DNA of 14,639 bases, taken from RPRI01 sp051233685 (lineage in GTDB: Bacteria; Desulfobacterota; Desulfobacteria; Desulfobacterales; RPRI01). Every line of letters begins with the position of its first letter. Position 1 is the first letter of the stretch. Of the stretch, positions 6,280 through 14,585 are shown piece by piece. Location of the stretch: NCBI RefSeq assembly GCF_051233685.1, contig NZ_JBAMMY010000291.1, forward strand, positions 1 through 14,639, written 5' to 3'. The position numbers were made by a program, and so were the translations under genes. Below the pieces are notes generated by a model that was not told the DNA's origin, did no database searches, and worked only from the letters and a program-made list of their open reading frames with translations.

Positions 6280-8301
6280 ATGCTTTTTACGAAAAAGCCT
6301 GAAAAACAAGTTGATGAAAATAAAAAATCCAATCCGGAACTTACAGAACTCCGCACTTCAATCGAAAAAGCGGGATTATCCGATTCTCTTACTTTACTTG
6401 CAATCAGGGAACTTGAACGTATGGAGAATATGGACCCATCTGCTCCCGAATACAGCATAGGTTTTAATTATATTGAATACCTTCTGTCTTTACCATGGCA
6501 TGTTTTCACAGATGACAATCTTGATTTGAATCATGCTGAAAATATAATGGATTCAAAACATTACGGTTTAAATGCCATCAAAGAACGTGTGCTTGAATAT
6601 CTTTCCGTAAGAACTCTTTTCAGTCTCCAGAAATTTCATATCATAGTTGTTGATGATGAAGAAATCGCAAGGACTAACCTTGAATATATATTGCGCAAGG
6701 AAGGTTATGCGGTAAGCACTGCCGCAAACGGTCTTGAAGCAATAAATATTCTGAAAGAACAGCATGTAGATCTGATGCTGACCGATCTTAAGATGGAAAA
6801 GATGGATGGCATGCAGCTTCTGGAATTGTCGAAAAAAATATCTCCTCACACAAAAATTGTGATGATAACCGGATTTGCAACAGTCAATTCAGCTGTAGAC
6901 GCATTGAAAAAAGGTGCCTTCCATTACCTTCCCAAACCCATAAATCTTGAAGAACTGCGACAAACCGTTCGCCAGATTATAGAAATAAAAAAGCATATAC
7001 AAATGACACGCAGCCCCATACTTTGCTTTGCAGGCCCTCCCGGAACCGGTAAGACTTCGGTTGGAAGAGCAATCGCAGAGGCTTTGGGAAGAAAATTCGT
7101 TCGTATTTCGCTTGCCGGATTGAGAGACGAAGCTGATTTACGTGGACATAGAAAAACATATGTTGGAGCAATGCCTGGAAGAATTATTAATGAAATAAAG
7201 CGTGCAGAAACGGCTAATCCTGTTTTTATGCTTGATGAAATTGATAAAATCGGACAGGATTTCCACGGAGACCCGGCTTCTGTTCTTTTGGAAATCCTTG
7301 ACCCTGAACAAAACAGCCATTTCACCGACCATTATCTCGATGCTCCCTTTGATCTTTCAGGAGTAATGTTTATTTCAACTGCAAACATGGTTGAAAGGCT
7401 TCCTGCACCTCTTTTGGACAGATTGGAAGTAATCCGTTTTTCAGGCTATACGGAAAAAGAAAAGATACATATTGCAAGGATTCATCTGATACCGCGCCAG
7501 ATAAAAGAACATGGCTTATCCGGATTTGATGTTAAATTTTCAGATGATGCCATTTCAAAAATAATTCATAACTATACACAGGAAGCGGGGCTGCGCAATT
7601 TTGAACGCGAAATTGCAACAATATTCCGCAAGATGGCAAGACTCTCCCTTCAAAATAATAACTTATCAAATAATACAAATTCAATTATTGTTGATGCGGC
7701 ACTGGTAGAAAAGCTTCTTGGTCCCAGAAAATTTTCCCATGAAATCGCTGAAAGAGAAAATAAGCCCGGAATTACAACCGGACTTGTGTGGACGGAATTC
7801 GGAGGAGAAATTATTTTTATTGAAGCAAGCCTGATGAAAGGAAACCGGCAACTTATACTTACAGGATCAATGGGTAATGTTTTACAGGAATCCGCCCAGA
7901 CAGCTTTGAGTTTCGTAAGAAGCAATGCCGAGCTGTTTGGAATAGATCCGGATTTTTTTAATGAGCGGGATATTCATATCCATATTCCTTCAGGAGCAAT
8001 ACCAAAAGACGGGCCATCGGCCGGCATTACAATTGCCGTCGCCCTTATTTCTCTTTTAACAGGCAAACCGGCAAGAAACGATATTGCAATGACCGGAGAA
8101 CTGACTTTAAGCGGAAGAATATTAGGTATAAGCGGAATCCGTGAAAAAATACTTGCTGCTCAGCGAAGCGGAATAAAAATTGTTGTTTTCCCGAAGCGAA
8201 ATGAAACGGATATCGCCAATTTAGAACCGGAAGCCAGGGAAGGGGTTGAAATTGTACTTGCAGATGAAATCCCATCTATTGCAAAACTTGTGATGCAGTA
8301 A
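6280..8301 (+). CDS. Lon-type ATP-dependent protease with an embedded response-regulator receiver domain
   Basis: A 673-residue S16-family AAA+ serine protease. Order: Lon helical region (about 18-112, including LLSLPW and HYGLNAIKERVLEYLSV); complete receiver domain (about 118-238) with acidic pair D125/D126, phospho-acceptor D169, T197 and K219; AAA+ module with Walker A GPPGTGKT (252-259), Walker B LDEID (318-322) and likely sensor-2 Arg439; protease domain with catalytic Ser580 in PKDGPSAG and Lys623 in GIREKILAA. The N-terminal Lon substrate-binding domain (about 200 residues in E. coli Lon) is absent. The receiver sits exactly where canonical Lon joins its helical part to Walker A. All catalytic and phosphorylation residues are present, so it looks functional: proteolysis gated by phosphorylation is the obvious inference. 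The ATG at 6280 has AAAGGA 7 nt upstream. Confidence 0.95.
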   Translation: MLFTKKPEKQVDENKKSNPELTELRTSIEKAGLSDSLTLLAIRELERMENMDPSAPEYSIGFNYIEYLLSLPWHVFTDDNLDLNHAENIMDSKHYGLNAIKERVLEYLSVRTLFSLQKFHIIVVDDEEIARTNLEYILRKEGYAVSTAANGLEAINILKEQHVDLMLTDLKMEKMDGMQLLELSKKISPHTKIVMITGFATVNSAVDALKKGAFHYLPKPINLEELRQTVRQIIEIKKHIQMTRSPILCFAGPPGTGKTSVGRAIAEALGRKFVRISLAGLRDEADLRGHRKTYVGAMPGRIINEIKRAETANPVFMLDEIDKIGQDFHGDPASVLLEILDPEQNSHFTDHYLDAPFDLSGVMFISTANMVERLPAPLLDRLEVIRFSGYTEKEKIHIARIHLIPRQIKEHGLSGFDVKFSDDAISKIIHNYTQEAGLRNFEREIATIFRKMARLSLQNNNLSNNTNSIIVDAALVEKLLGPRKFSHEIAERENKPGITTGLVWTEFGGEIIFIEASLMKGNRQLILTGSMGNVLQESAQTALSFVRSNAELFGIDPDFFNERDIHIHIPSGAIPKDGPSAGITIAVALISLLTGKPARNDIAMTGELTLSGRILGISGIREKILAAQRSGIKIVVFPKRNETDIANLEPEAREGVEIVLADEIPSIAKLVMQ

Positions 8302-8303
8302 TA

Positions 8304-9662
8304 TTAGCTTTCAAGGTTATATCTTCTCAGCTTTCTCCATAAAGACACCCTGTCTATACCAAGGATTTCAGCTGCTTTGGTTTTTTTATTTTCAACCTGA
8401 TCAAGCACCCACGCAATATACTCCATTTCATTTTCTTCCAGTGTCAGAAATTCTCTTTGCCTCCTGCTTTGTATCCTGAATTTGAGCTGCTGGAAATCTG
8501 CCGGAAGATGATGCATTTCAATTATATTCCCACCTGCCATCGCCACAGCGTGTTCAATAATATTCTCCAGTTCGCGTATATTGCCGGGATACTCATAGCT
8601 TTCAAGAATAGCTATTACATCATCAGAAATTTTATCTATCTTTTTCCCCTGCATTTCGGAAAATTTTTTCAGAAAATACATACATAAAACAGGAATACTT
8701 TCTTTTCTTTCCGCAAGAGGCGGAACGTGTAGAGTGATAACATTAAGGCGATAAAATAAATCCTGACGAAAATTTCCTTCTTCTATTTCCAGCACAAGAT
8801 TCTTATTTGTCGCTGCAATCACGCGGATATCAACCTCAATTTCATCGGTTCCGCCAACTCTTATCAATGTCCTGTCCTGTAAGACCCGCAATAGTTTTAC
8901 CTGCATGGAAAGAGGCATATCCCCTATTTCATCCAGAAAAACAGTTCCTCCTTCTGCAACCTCCAGCAAGCCTTTTTTTATCCCGCGTGCCCCTGTAAAA
9001 GCTTCCTTTTCATGCCCAAAGAGTTCATTTGCAAGCAGTTCCTCATTAAAGGCACCGCAGTTTACTGCAAGAAATCTATTCTCATGCCGATTGCTTAACT
9101 GGTGAATCATTTTAGCTACCAGCTCTTTGCCGGTTCCCGTTTCGCCGAGTATAAGCGCAGTGCAATCCGTTGGAGCAATCTGTTCTATAGTCTTTTTCAG
9201 GCTGTCCATTTTAGGATTGTTGCCGGTAATAAAAGTAACTTCTTTTTTGCTTCCGACACGAAGTTTAAGTTCTGCAACTTCTTTTTTTAAAGATTTTTTT
9301 TCAAGGGCCTGTTTTACAAGCAACCTGACTTCATCTATTTTAACCGGCTTTGGTATGTAATAAAAAGCCCCGCCCTGCATTGCTTCAACCGCAGTAGCAA
9401 CAGTTGCATATCCTGTTATAATTATAACTTCCGTATCAGGATACAGCTCTTTTGTTTTTTCAAGGACCTTAAGTCCGTCAACCACCTGCATTTTAAGGTC
9501 TGTGAGCACAAGATCAAATTCTGTTTTTTCAAGCTCCTTTATAGCTACGGCGCCGCTTTCAGCAGGCACGGTTTCATATCCTTCTTTTTTAAGGATATGA
9601 TCCAGATTTTCTCTTGCAATCTTTTCATCATCTACAATTAATATCCGGGCAGTTTTTGCCAT
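8304..9662 (-). CDS. Sigma-54-dependent response regulator (NtrC family)
   Basis: A 452-residue activator. The receiver is at about residues 1-120 (phospho-acceptor Asp55 in LVLTDLKM). It is followed by a linker and the sigma-54 AAA+ domain, with Walker A GETGTGKE and Walker B GTVFLDEIGD. A C-terminal Fis-type helix-turn-helix (KAAEILGIDRVSLWRKL) follows. The L1-loop motif reads EAFTGA instead of GAFTGA. The start is taken at the ATG at 9662, preceded by AAGGA at 7 nt. An upstream in-frame ATG at 9677 overlaps the kinase stop by 4 nt (ATGA) but has no properly spaced site. It is co-transcribed with the kinase and converges on the lon-like gene with a 2-bp gap. Its receiver is about half identical to the one inside the Lon protein. 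Confidence 0.95.
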   Translation of the reverse strand: MAKTARILIVDDEKIARENLDHILKKEGYETVPAESGAVAIKELEKTEFDLVLTDLKMQVVDGLKVLEKTKELYPDTEVIIITGYATVATAVEAMQGGAFYYIPKPVKIDEVRLLVKQALEKKSLKKEVAELKLRVGSKKEVTFITGNNPKMDSLKKTIEQIAPTDCTALILGETGTGKELVAKMIHQLSNRHENRFLAVNCGAFNEELLANELFGHEKEAFTGARGIKKGLLEVAEGGTVFLDEIGDMPLSMQVKLLRVLQDRTLIRVGGTDEIEVDIRVIAATNKNLVLEIEEGNFRQDLFYRLNVITLHVPPLAERKESIPVLCMYFLKKFSEMQGKKIDKISDDVIAILESYEYPGNIRELENIIEHAVAMAGGNIIEMHHLPADFQQLKFRIQSRRQREFLTLEENEMEYIAWVLDQVENKKTKAAEILGIDRVSLWRKLRRYNLES

Positions 9663-9669
9663 TATAGTA

Positions 9670-9674
9670 TCCTT
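9670..9674 (-). promoter_or_regulatory. Ribosome binding site choosing the response-regulator start
   Basis: AAGGA on the minus strand, 7 nt before the ATG at 9662. It favours that start over the ATG at 9677 inside the 4-nt overlap with the kinase stop codon. Confidence 0.7.
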
Positions 9675-11110
9675 CATGACCTATGATGCAAGGGCAGATT
9701 GATTATAAACCTGGTGCCTTCTCCAAGCTTGCTCTCAACCGAAATAGAACCTTTATGCTGCTGCAAAATCCCATAAACTATCGAAAGACCCAAGCCGGTC
9801 CCCACGCCCACTTCTTTTGTTGTGAAAAATGGGTCAAAAATCATATCAAAATTCTCTTCCGGTATTCCGCCCCCCGTATCTTCAAAAGTTATTACTGCCA
9901 TGCTTGCAGCGCGATCCGGTTTTGCAGATATTTTTATAATGCCGGATGAGCTTTCAATAGCCTGAACCGCATTGATCATAAGATTAAGAAAAACTTCCTG
10001 GATACGCTGTTTATCAATATCTAACACCAAATCTTTCGGTATGTTTTTTTGAATCTCTATTCCGGAAGGCACCTGGCTTGAGACAAGTCTTATTGAGCGT
10101 TCCACTACTTCATCAAGAGAAGCCGGAACCAGAGCAAAATCCCTGTCACGCGAAAACTCCAAAAGCCCTTTTACTGTATCTCTTGCCCTGTTGACTTCCT
10201 GTTCAATATTGGAAAGCATTCTGTGCATAAATTCCGGGTCCGCTTTGCTGCCTTCTTCTAAAAGTATCTGGCAGGAAGTAGAAATATTATTTAATGGATT
10301 ATTGAGCTGGTGGGCAATGCCTGAAGTAAGAATACCTATAGATGACAATTTTTTCGTTTGCACCAGTTGTTCCTGGCGTTTTTCAAGTTCTGCAACCATG
10401 CGGTTAAATGCTTCTATCACCCTTTGTATTTCATCTTTTGTGTTTCGTACAGGAATAAAATTAAAATTACCATTTGCTATCTGAACGGTTGTCTTTTCAA
10501 TTATTCTCAAAGGCTTTATTATTTTTCTTGCCATAATCGGTATTAAAAACATCCCCATAGACAAAAACAATGTAACATTAACAAAAATATGTTTTTTCAA
10601 TTGAGCTATAATTGCAAGAATTCTTTCTCTCTCAAAACTGACAAGGGCTATGGACCTGTCTACAAGGTTTTTGCCTTCCACCCTTAATCTGTCTTCAAGA
10701 TCATTTACACAGGATCTTCTTCCATCAACAACGCAAAGGGCCATTTTATCCATTAGCTTTTCATACTCAGCAAATCCATTTTCAATCAATCCGATCTGTG
10801 GCGCACCTTTCATTTTTTTCATATCACCGGAAATAGTTGAAAGTACTTTAAGGCCCTTTTTAATATAACGCTTGTTTTCAGCAAGATCATCCTGGGAACC
10901 ATAGAGAAGAAAGTTTTTTTCATACCTTCTTATCTCAAATATTGTATTGCTAAGATCATCGGCAACCTCAACAAGACGCTGTTTTTGCTCTATCTGACGC
11001 AAAAACCGGTAAGAATTTCCCCCAACAAAACCTATCACAAGAAGACATATGGTAAGCCCGATTACTATTTTTCTGCGTATATTTATAGAATAATTTTTTA
11101 TTCCGAACAA
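9674..11110 (-). CDS. Membrane sensor histidine kinase (HAMP, HisKA, HATPase)
   Basis: A 478-residue kinase. Two membrane segments (about 14-36 and 174-194) flank a periplasmic all-helical region (about 39-172). Its EIRRYEKNFLLYGSQDDL stretch resembles helical bimodular (HBM)-type sensors; the ligand is unknown. A HAMP domain (195-245) leads to the phospho-acceptor His267 in GIAHQLNNPLNN. The ATPase has the N-box with Asn380, DTGGGI (411-416), FDPFFTTK (425-432) and GTGLGLSI (437-444). The HQLNNP variant of HELNNP is compatible with kinase activity. The start is a TTG at 11110, supported by GAGG 7 nt upstream and an in-frame stop just before it. It is translationally coupled to the sigma-54 response regulator, its likely partner, and the Lon receiver is a plausible second target. 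Confidence 0.93.
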   Translation of the reverse strand: MFGIKNYSINIRRKIVIGLTICLLVIGFVGGNSYRFLRQIEQKQRLVEVADDLSNTIFEIRRYEKNFLLYGSQDDLAENKRYIKKGLKVLSTISGDMKKMKGAPQIGLIENGFAEYEKLMDKMALCVVDGRRSCVNDLEDRLRVEGKNLVDRSIALVSFERERILAIIAQLKKHIFVNVTLFLSMGMFLIPIMARKIIKPLRIIEKTTVQIANGNFNFIPVRNTKDEIQRVIEAFNRMVAELEKRQEQLVQTKKLSSIGILTSGIAHQLNNPLNNISTSCQILLEEGSKADPEFMHRMLSNIEQEVNRARDTVKGLLEFSRDRDFALVPASLDEVVERSIRLVSSQVPSGIEIQKNIPKDLVLDIDKQRIQEVFLNLMINAVQAIESSSGIIKISAKPDRAASMAVITFEDTGGGIPEENFDMIFDPFFTTKEVGVGTGLGLSIVYGILQQHKGSISVESKLGEGTRFIINLPLHHRS

Positions 11111-11126
11111 TTTACTACCTCATCCA

Positions 11127-11310
11127 TCAAGTTCTCCAACTGTTGAAACCTTTCTTAAATGTCACATCAGCAAATTCTTTAAAGTGAGAGCATGACCGCA
11201 TTTAATACGATCCTGTCATATTTTATGCCTGTTATCATTAACTCATATAAATCCGGCATATTAAAACCTCTGCCATTGCCAACAAATGCAGGGATGCCCT
11301 TGAAGATCGG
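11127..11310 (-). other. Coding-like fragments in different frames, possible gene remnant
   Basis: In the gap between the broken ankyrin gene and the kinase, one minus frame is open for 43 codons from 11310 to a TAA at 11179-11181 and looks protein-like (for example GIPAFVGNGRGFNMPDLYEL). A neighbouring frame then reads KEFADVTFKKGFNSWRT and stops at 11127-11129. Neither piece has a convincing start of its own. Joined by a small indel they would make the C-terminal end of one protein, so this may be a decayed gene once upstream of the kinase. I do not recognise the family, and chance is not excluded. Confidence 0.25.
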
Positions 11311-11323
11311 TTATATTTAAAAA

Positions 11324-12420
11324 CTACTGTTTTGCTCCGGCTTTGATAAGCAGGTCTATAATCTCGGAGTTACCATTGGCAGAGGCAATCATTAAAGCAG
11401 TCACATCGTTTTTATCTCTGGCATTGATATCAGCTCCCTTTGCCACAAGTTCCTGCACAATCTCAAGGCTACCTTTTGAAGCAGCAGCAGTTAAAGCCGT
11501 CAAGCCATCTTTATCCCTGGCGTTTACATCTGCACCTTTAGCCAGAAGTTCTTTCACAACTTCACCACGACCATCAAAAGATGCTGCCATTAAAGCTGTA
11601 ATACCGGAGTCGTCTGTGGCATTGATATCAGTGCCCTTTGCCAGCAGATCCAGCAAAACATCACGATAGCCATTAGAAGAAGCGATCATAAATGAAGTCC
11701 AGCCATATTTGTCCCTGCCATTGACATCAGCGCCTTTTGCCAGCAGGCACTGTACAATCTCCCGGTGTCCTTTCTCGGCAGCATACATCAATGCAGTCCT
11801 GCCATTGCTGTTATACATGGCATCGAGACAGCAACTCCCTTTAACAGAAGCTCTTCCACAACATCACGATGGCCATTCAAAGAGGCAGCCATCAATGCAG
11901 TCAAGCCGTTTTCACTCTTAGCATTAACATCAGCTCCATTTAGCAGGAGCAAATCCAAAATTTCAAGGTGGCCCTTCTCAGAAGCAAACATTAATGCAGT
12001 ACTGCCATCTTTATATCCTGCATTGACATCGGCGCCCTTTGCCAGAAGTTTTTCCACTATCTCCCTGTAGCCATTAAAAGAACCATACATCAATGCGGTT
12101 CATCCATCTTCATTCTTAACATTGACATCAGCTCCCTTTAACAGAAATTCTTCCACAATCTCACAGTAACCATTCAAAGAAGCGGCCATAAGTACAGTAC
12201 CGTTTTTAACTTTGGTATCAACATTAACCTTGGTATTGACATCAGCTCCCTGCGAAATAAGACGTTTCACCTCAGACAGATCACCGCGCCCTGTTGCTTT
12301 GACCAAATCTTCATTTACTCCGGCAAAAGCAGCAATCGTCCAACACATTATAATTCCTATTATAGACATTGCTGTTCTTCTTTTATAAACCGTCGTCCGA
12401 TCTGCCCTAAATAAACTCAT
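11324..12420 (-). pseudogene. Exported ankyrin-repeat protein gene, broken by an in-frame stop and a frameshift
   Basis: Three consecutive minus-strand pieces form one protein of about 364 residues with roughly ten 33-residue ankyrin repeats (TALM-ASxxGH-EIVxxLLxKGADVNA pattern). The start at 12420 has a GGGAG ribosome binding site. It begins with a Sec signal peptide: basic KRR at 13-15, hydrophobic core, likely cleavage after AAFA at residue 33. The product would therefore be periplasmic, probably binding a protein partner. Lesion one is a TGA at 12100-12102 with the frame continuing unchanged after it; a sister repeat has Trp at that position, so TGG to TGA fits. Lesion two lies near 11819-11835, where about two extra bases shift the frame inside a KGADVNA unit. 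With both lesions a full-length product is not expected; a truncated N-terminal piece of 106 residues could still be made. Confidence 0.85.
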
Positions 12421-12552
12421 CTTTATCTCCCTTATAATTCACAACATTTAGATACTTTTGTAAACCAATGGCTTTTTTGGTAATGCACCCAATAGTACAG
12501 TGTATACTAAAACTTATATCCGATTCTGTCTTTCCCCATTCATTTATTTAAA

Positions 12553-14097
12553 TTAAGACCGGCCAATTCTTCCGGTTCTTTCGCCTTCTCCGGTTAATTT
12601 TATCATACTTAATTTATTTCTGCCATTGTGCTTAGAAGCATAAAGAGCTGAATCAGCAGCATCCAATAATTCAGATTTGGACAGAATATTTCCGGAAGGC
12701 AGATAGGTGGCAACCCCAATGCTTATTGTAACTCTTATTGCAGTTGAACCGGTCCGTATTACGTTTTGTTCAACAGAAGTCCTGATGCGTTCAGCAAGAA
12801 CTGCGGCTTCCTTCAGCTCCGTTTCGGGTAAAATTATTACAAACTTTTCCCCGCCATATCTGGCTGTGATATCGCTTATCCTAACCTGATTCATAAATAA
12901 TGCACTAATTTTTTGAAGTACGATATCTCCTGTCCTGTGCCCATAAGTATCATTTATTACTTTAAAATAATCCAAATCCAGCATAATAAGTGAAAGCGGT
13001 TTCCTATACCTTATAGTTCGGCTCAATTCTATATCCAGCTGTTTCTGAAAGTATACATGATTGTAAAGTCCGGTAAGACCGTCTCTGATCGATACTGCTT
13101 TGAGTTTTTCGTTTGCCGCCCTCAGTTTTTTAGCCACACTATCTGCCTGATCTTTTGCTTCCTTGTATTTTATCAACAATTGTTCATAGGATAAATTAAC
13201 CTTTACGAGTTCTTCATTTACTTCCTCAATGATTTGTGAATAAGGCTTCATGTTGCAGGCATCAATTTCAAATAACGAAAACATCTCGACACTTTTTTTG
13301 GCTACCGCATCTATCATACCATCTGTTTCTTCTTTATTTTTTTTATATTTATCCTCAATAAGAGTTTTTACTTCCCCAATATAAACAGTACTGCCCGAAT
13401 CATGATAAATCGAAGATATTTTGCTGGAAAGATACAGTATATCAACACTGAGTTCATATTTATCCGGACAACCGCTTCTCTTATGGTGATAATTGATTGG
13501 CATATAGATACTTTCCGGCAATCCCCATTTCTTTAAAATCTCCGCGCCCACTTCCTGGTGGTCAAAACCAAAAGCTTTGCTTTCTATGATTTCAATTGGT
13601 AATCCGCTTTCGTTATGTTCATCAAGTATATTTAAATAATCATCTTTCCCGGATAAGTACATTATTACAATGCCGATATCCTGAAGAAGCCCTCTTACAA
13701 AGTCCTCATCATTTTTTTTACTTATTGAAGCCGCACACAAATCTGAAGCAACTGCGGCAGTCACGGATCGTTTCCAGAATAAATCGAAATCGAAACCTTC
13801 CGAATGAGTCCGCATTTCCTTGGCGATTATAAAAGAAAGAGCTATATTTTTAACTGCGGTAAGCCCTATAATAGCAAGTGCCTTCTTCAGGCTTTCCACT
13901 TTCTGGGGCAAGCCATAGATTGAAGAGTTCGCTGCTTTCAAAGTCTTTGCCGCCAACGAAGGATCTGACAAGATAATATCGGTAAGCTCGTCATAATTTG
14001 AATCATCTTTTTTTACTGCTTCTAAGATTCGGATCGCTATAGCAGGGGGTGAAGGCAGCCGTATGTCATCTTTAAGCAATTTATCTATTGCGTTCAT
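12553..14097 (-). CDS. HDOD-GGDEF protein, putative diguanylate cyclase
   Basis: A 514-residue soluble signalling protein. The N-terminal HDOD domain (about 8-210; RLPSPPAIAIRIL, LSDPSLAAKTLKAANSSIYG, DLFWKRSVTAA) is a phosphodiesterase-like HD fold lacking catalytic residues, normally used for protein interaction. A predicted coiled coil (about 285-335) leads to a GGDEF domain (about 336-500) that would make cyclic di-GMP from GTP. DLDYFKVINDTYGH (374-387) supplies metal and guanine contacts. An inhibitory I-site RISD (406-409) sits five residues before the active-site motif. That motif reads GGEKF instead of GGDEF/GGEEF, so the fourth position is Lys rather than Glu and activity is uncertain. 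The ATG at 14097 has only a weak upstream GGG. It is not linked to neighbours in an obvious operon. Confidence 0.92.
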   Translation of the reverse strand: MNAIDKLLKDDIRLPSPPAIAIRILEAVKKDDSNYDELTDIILSDPSLAAKTLKAANSSIYGLPQKVESLKKALAIIGLTAVKNIALSFIIAKEMRTHSEGFDFDLFWKRSVTAAVASDLCAASISKKNDEDFVRGLLQDIGIVIMYLSGKDDYLNILDEHNESGLPIEIIESKAFGFDHQEVGAEILKKWGLPESIYMPINYHHKRSGCPDKYELSVDILYLSSKISSIYHDSGSTVYIGEVKTLIEDKYKKNKEETDGMIDAVAKKSVEMFSLFEIDACNMKPYSQIIEEVNEELVKVNLSYEQLLIKYKEAKDQADSVAKKLRAANEKLKAVSIRDGLTGLYNHVYFQKQLDIELSRTIRYRKPLSLIMLDLDYFKVINDTYGHRTGDIVLQKISALFMNQVRISDITARYGGEKFVIILPETELKEAAVLAERIRTSVEQNVIRTGSTAIRVTISIGVATYLPSGNILSKSELLDAADSALYASKHNGRNKLSMIKLTGEGERTGRIGRS

Positions 14098-14404
14098 GAT
14101 ATACCCGGATTTATATTGTTTGATCAGAAAATATTTTTATGATTTCCGAAATAGCTATTAGCAGGCATCAACTGCATATATCAATAAATAAATTGATTAT
14201 ATTTTAAAATTTAATTCCAATTCTTCTGTCGGCAAAAACCTGGAAAATATAATACACTGGTCATTCAATGCTATAAAATTACCTCAGTTATTTTTAAATG
14301 CTGATCCTGACACCCAATCTGGTAGTTATTGATTTCATCCGATAATCATAATAGTTATTTCCAATGCTTTTAGCTATATTGCCGGGATAAATTCACTTTA
14401 CAGA
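14098..14404. other. Gene-free AT-rich region upstream of the HDOD-GGDEF gene
   Basis: No coding frame is supported. It should hold the promoter of the HDOD-GGDEF gene, but no clear -10/-35 pair stands out. One small inverted repeat, ATCAAT-N6-ATTGAT (14180-14197), about 85 bp upstream of that start codon, could be an operator. Confidence 0.35.
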
Positions 14405-14477
14405 GCCAGTAAACATCCTCCGGCAAAGCCGGAGGCTTTACGATTGCTGGCCCCTCAAAGGGGCTTGATCACAATCG
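14405..14477. repeat. Tandem pair of nested hairpins (REP-like)
   Basis: Hairpin one has CCTCCGGC (14417-14424) pairing with GCCGGAGG (14428-14435) around AAA, inside an outer GTAAA/TTTAC pair (14409-14413, 14437-14441). Hairpin two has GCCCCT (14450-14455) pairing with AGGGGC (14459-14464) around CAA, inside an outer CGATTG/CAATCG pair (14441-14446, 14472-14477). The two share a base at their junction. GC-rich stems in an AT-rich gap next to an IS element suggest a REP/BIME-like repeat or a double transcription barrier. Confidence 0.65.
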
Positions 14478-14585
14478 AAAAACAAAAACCATCATAATAG
14501 CGGTGGCCCGGAAAAACTGCACAGTTGCTTAAGTGGTAAAACTGCTCTAAATTGACTTACAATTACAGAAAGGAGCAGCAGGTAA

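Noticed and set aside
6924..7332. Minus-strand frames of 64-133 codons inside the lon-like gene
   Set aside because: They lie opposite the strongly conserved ATPase coding sequence, lack start signals and have no protein-like motifs; they are shadows.
11343..12070. Plus-strand frames of 70-108 codons opposite the ankyrin gene
   Set aside because: Their repetitive Ser/Pro-rich translation is simply the complement of the ankyrin repeats.
12100..12102. In-frame TGA in the ankyrin gene as a selenocysteine codon
   Set aside because: Sulfate reducers do use selenocysteine, but a structural position in an ankyrin repeat is an unlikely site, and the same gene has a second, independent frameshift. 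A nonsense mutation is simpler.
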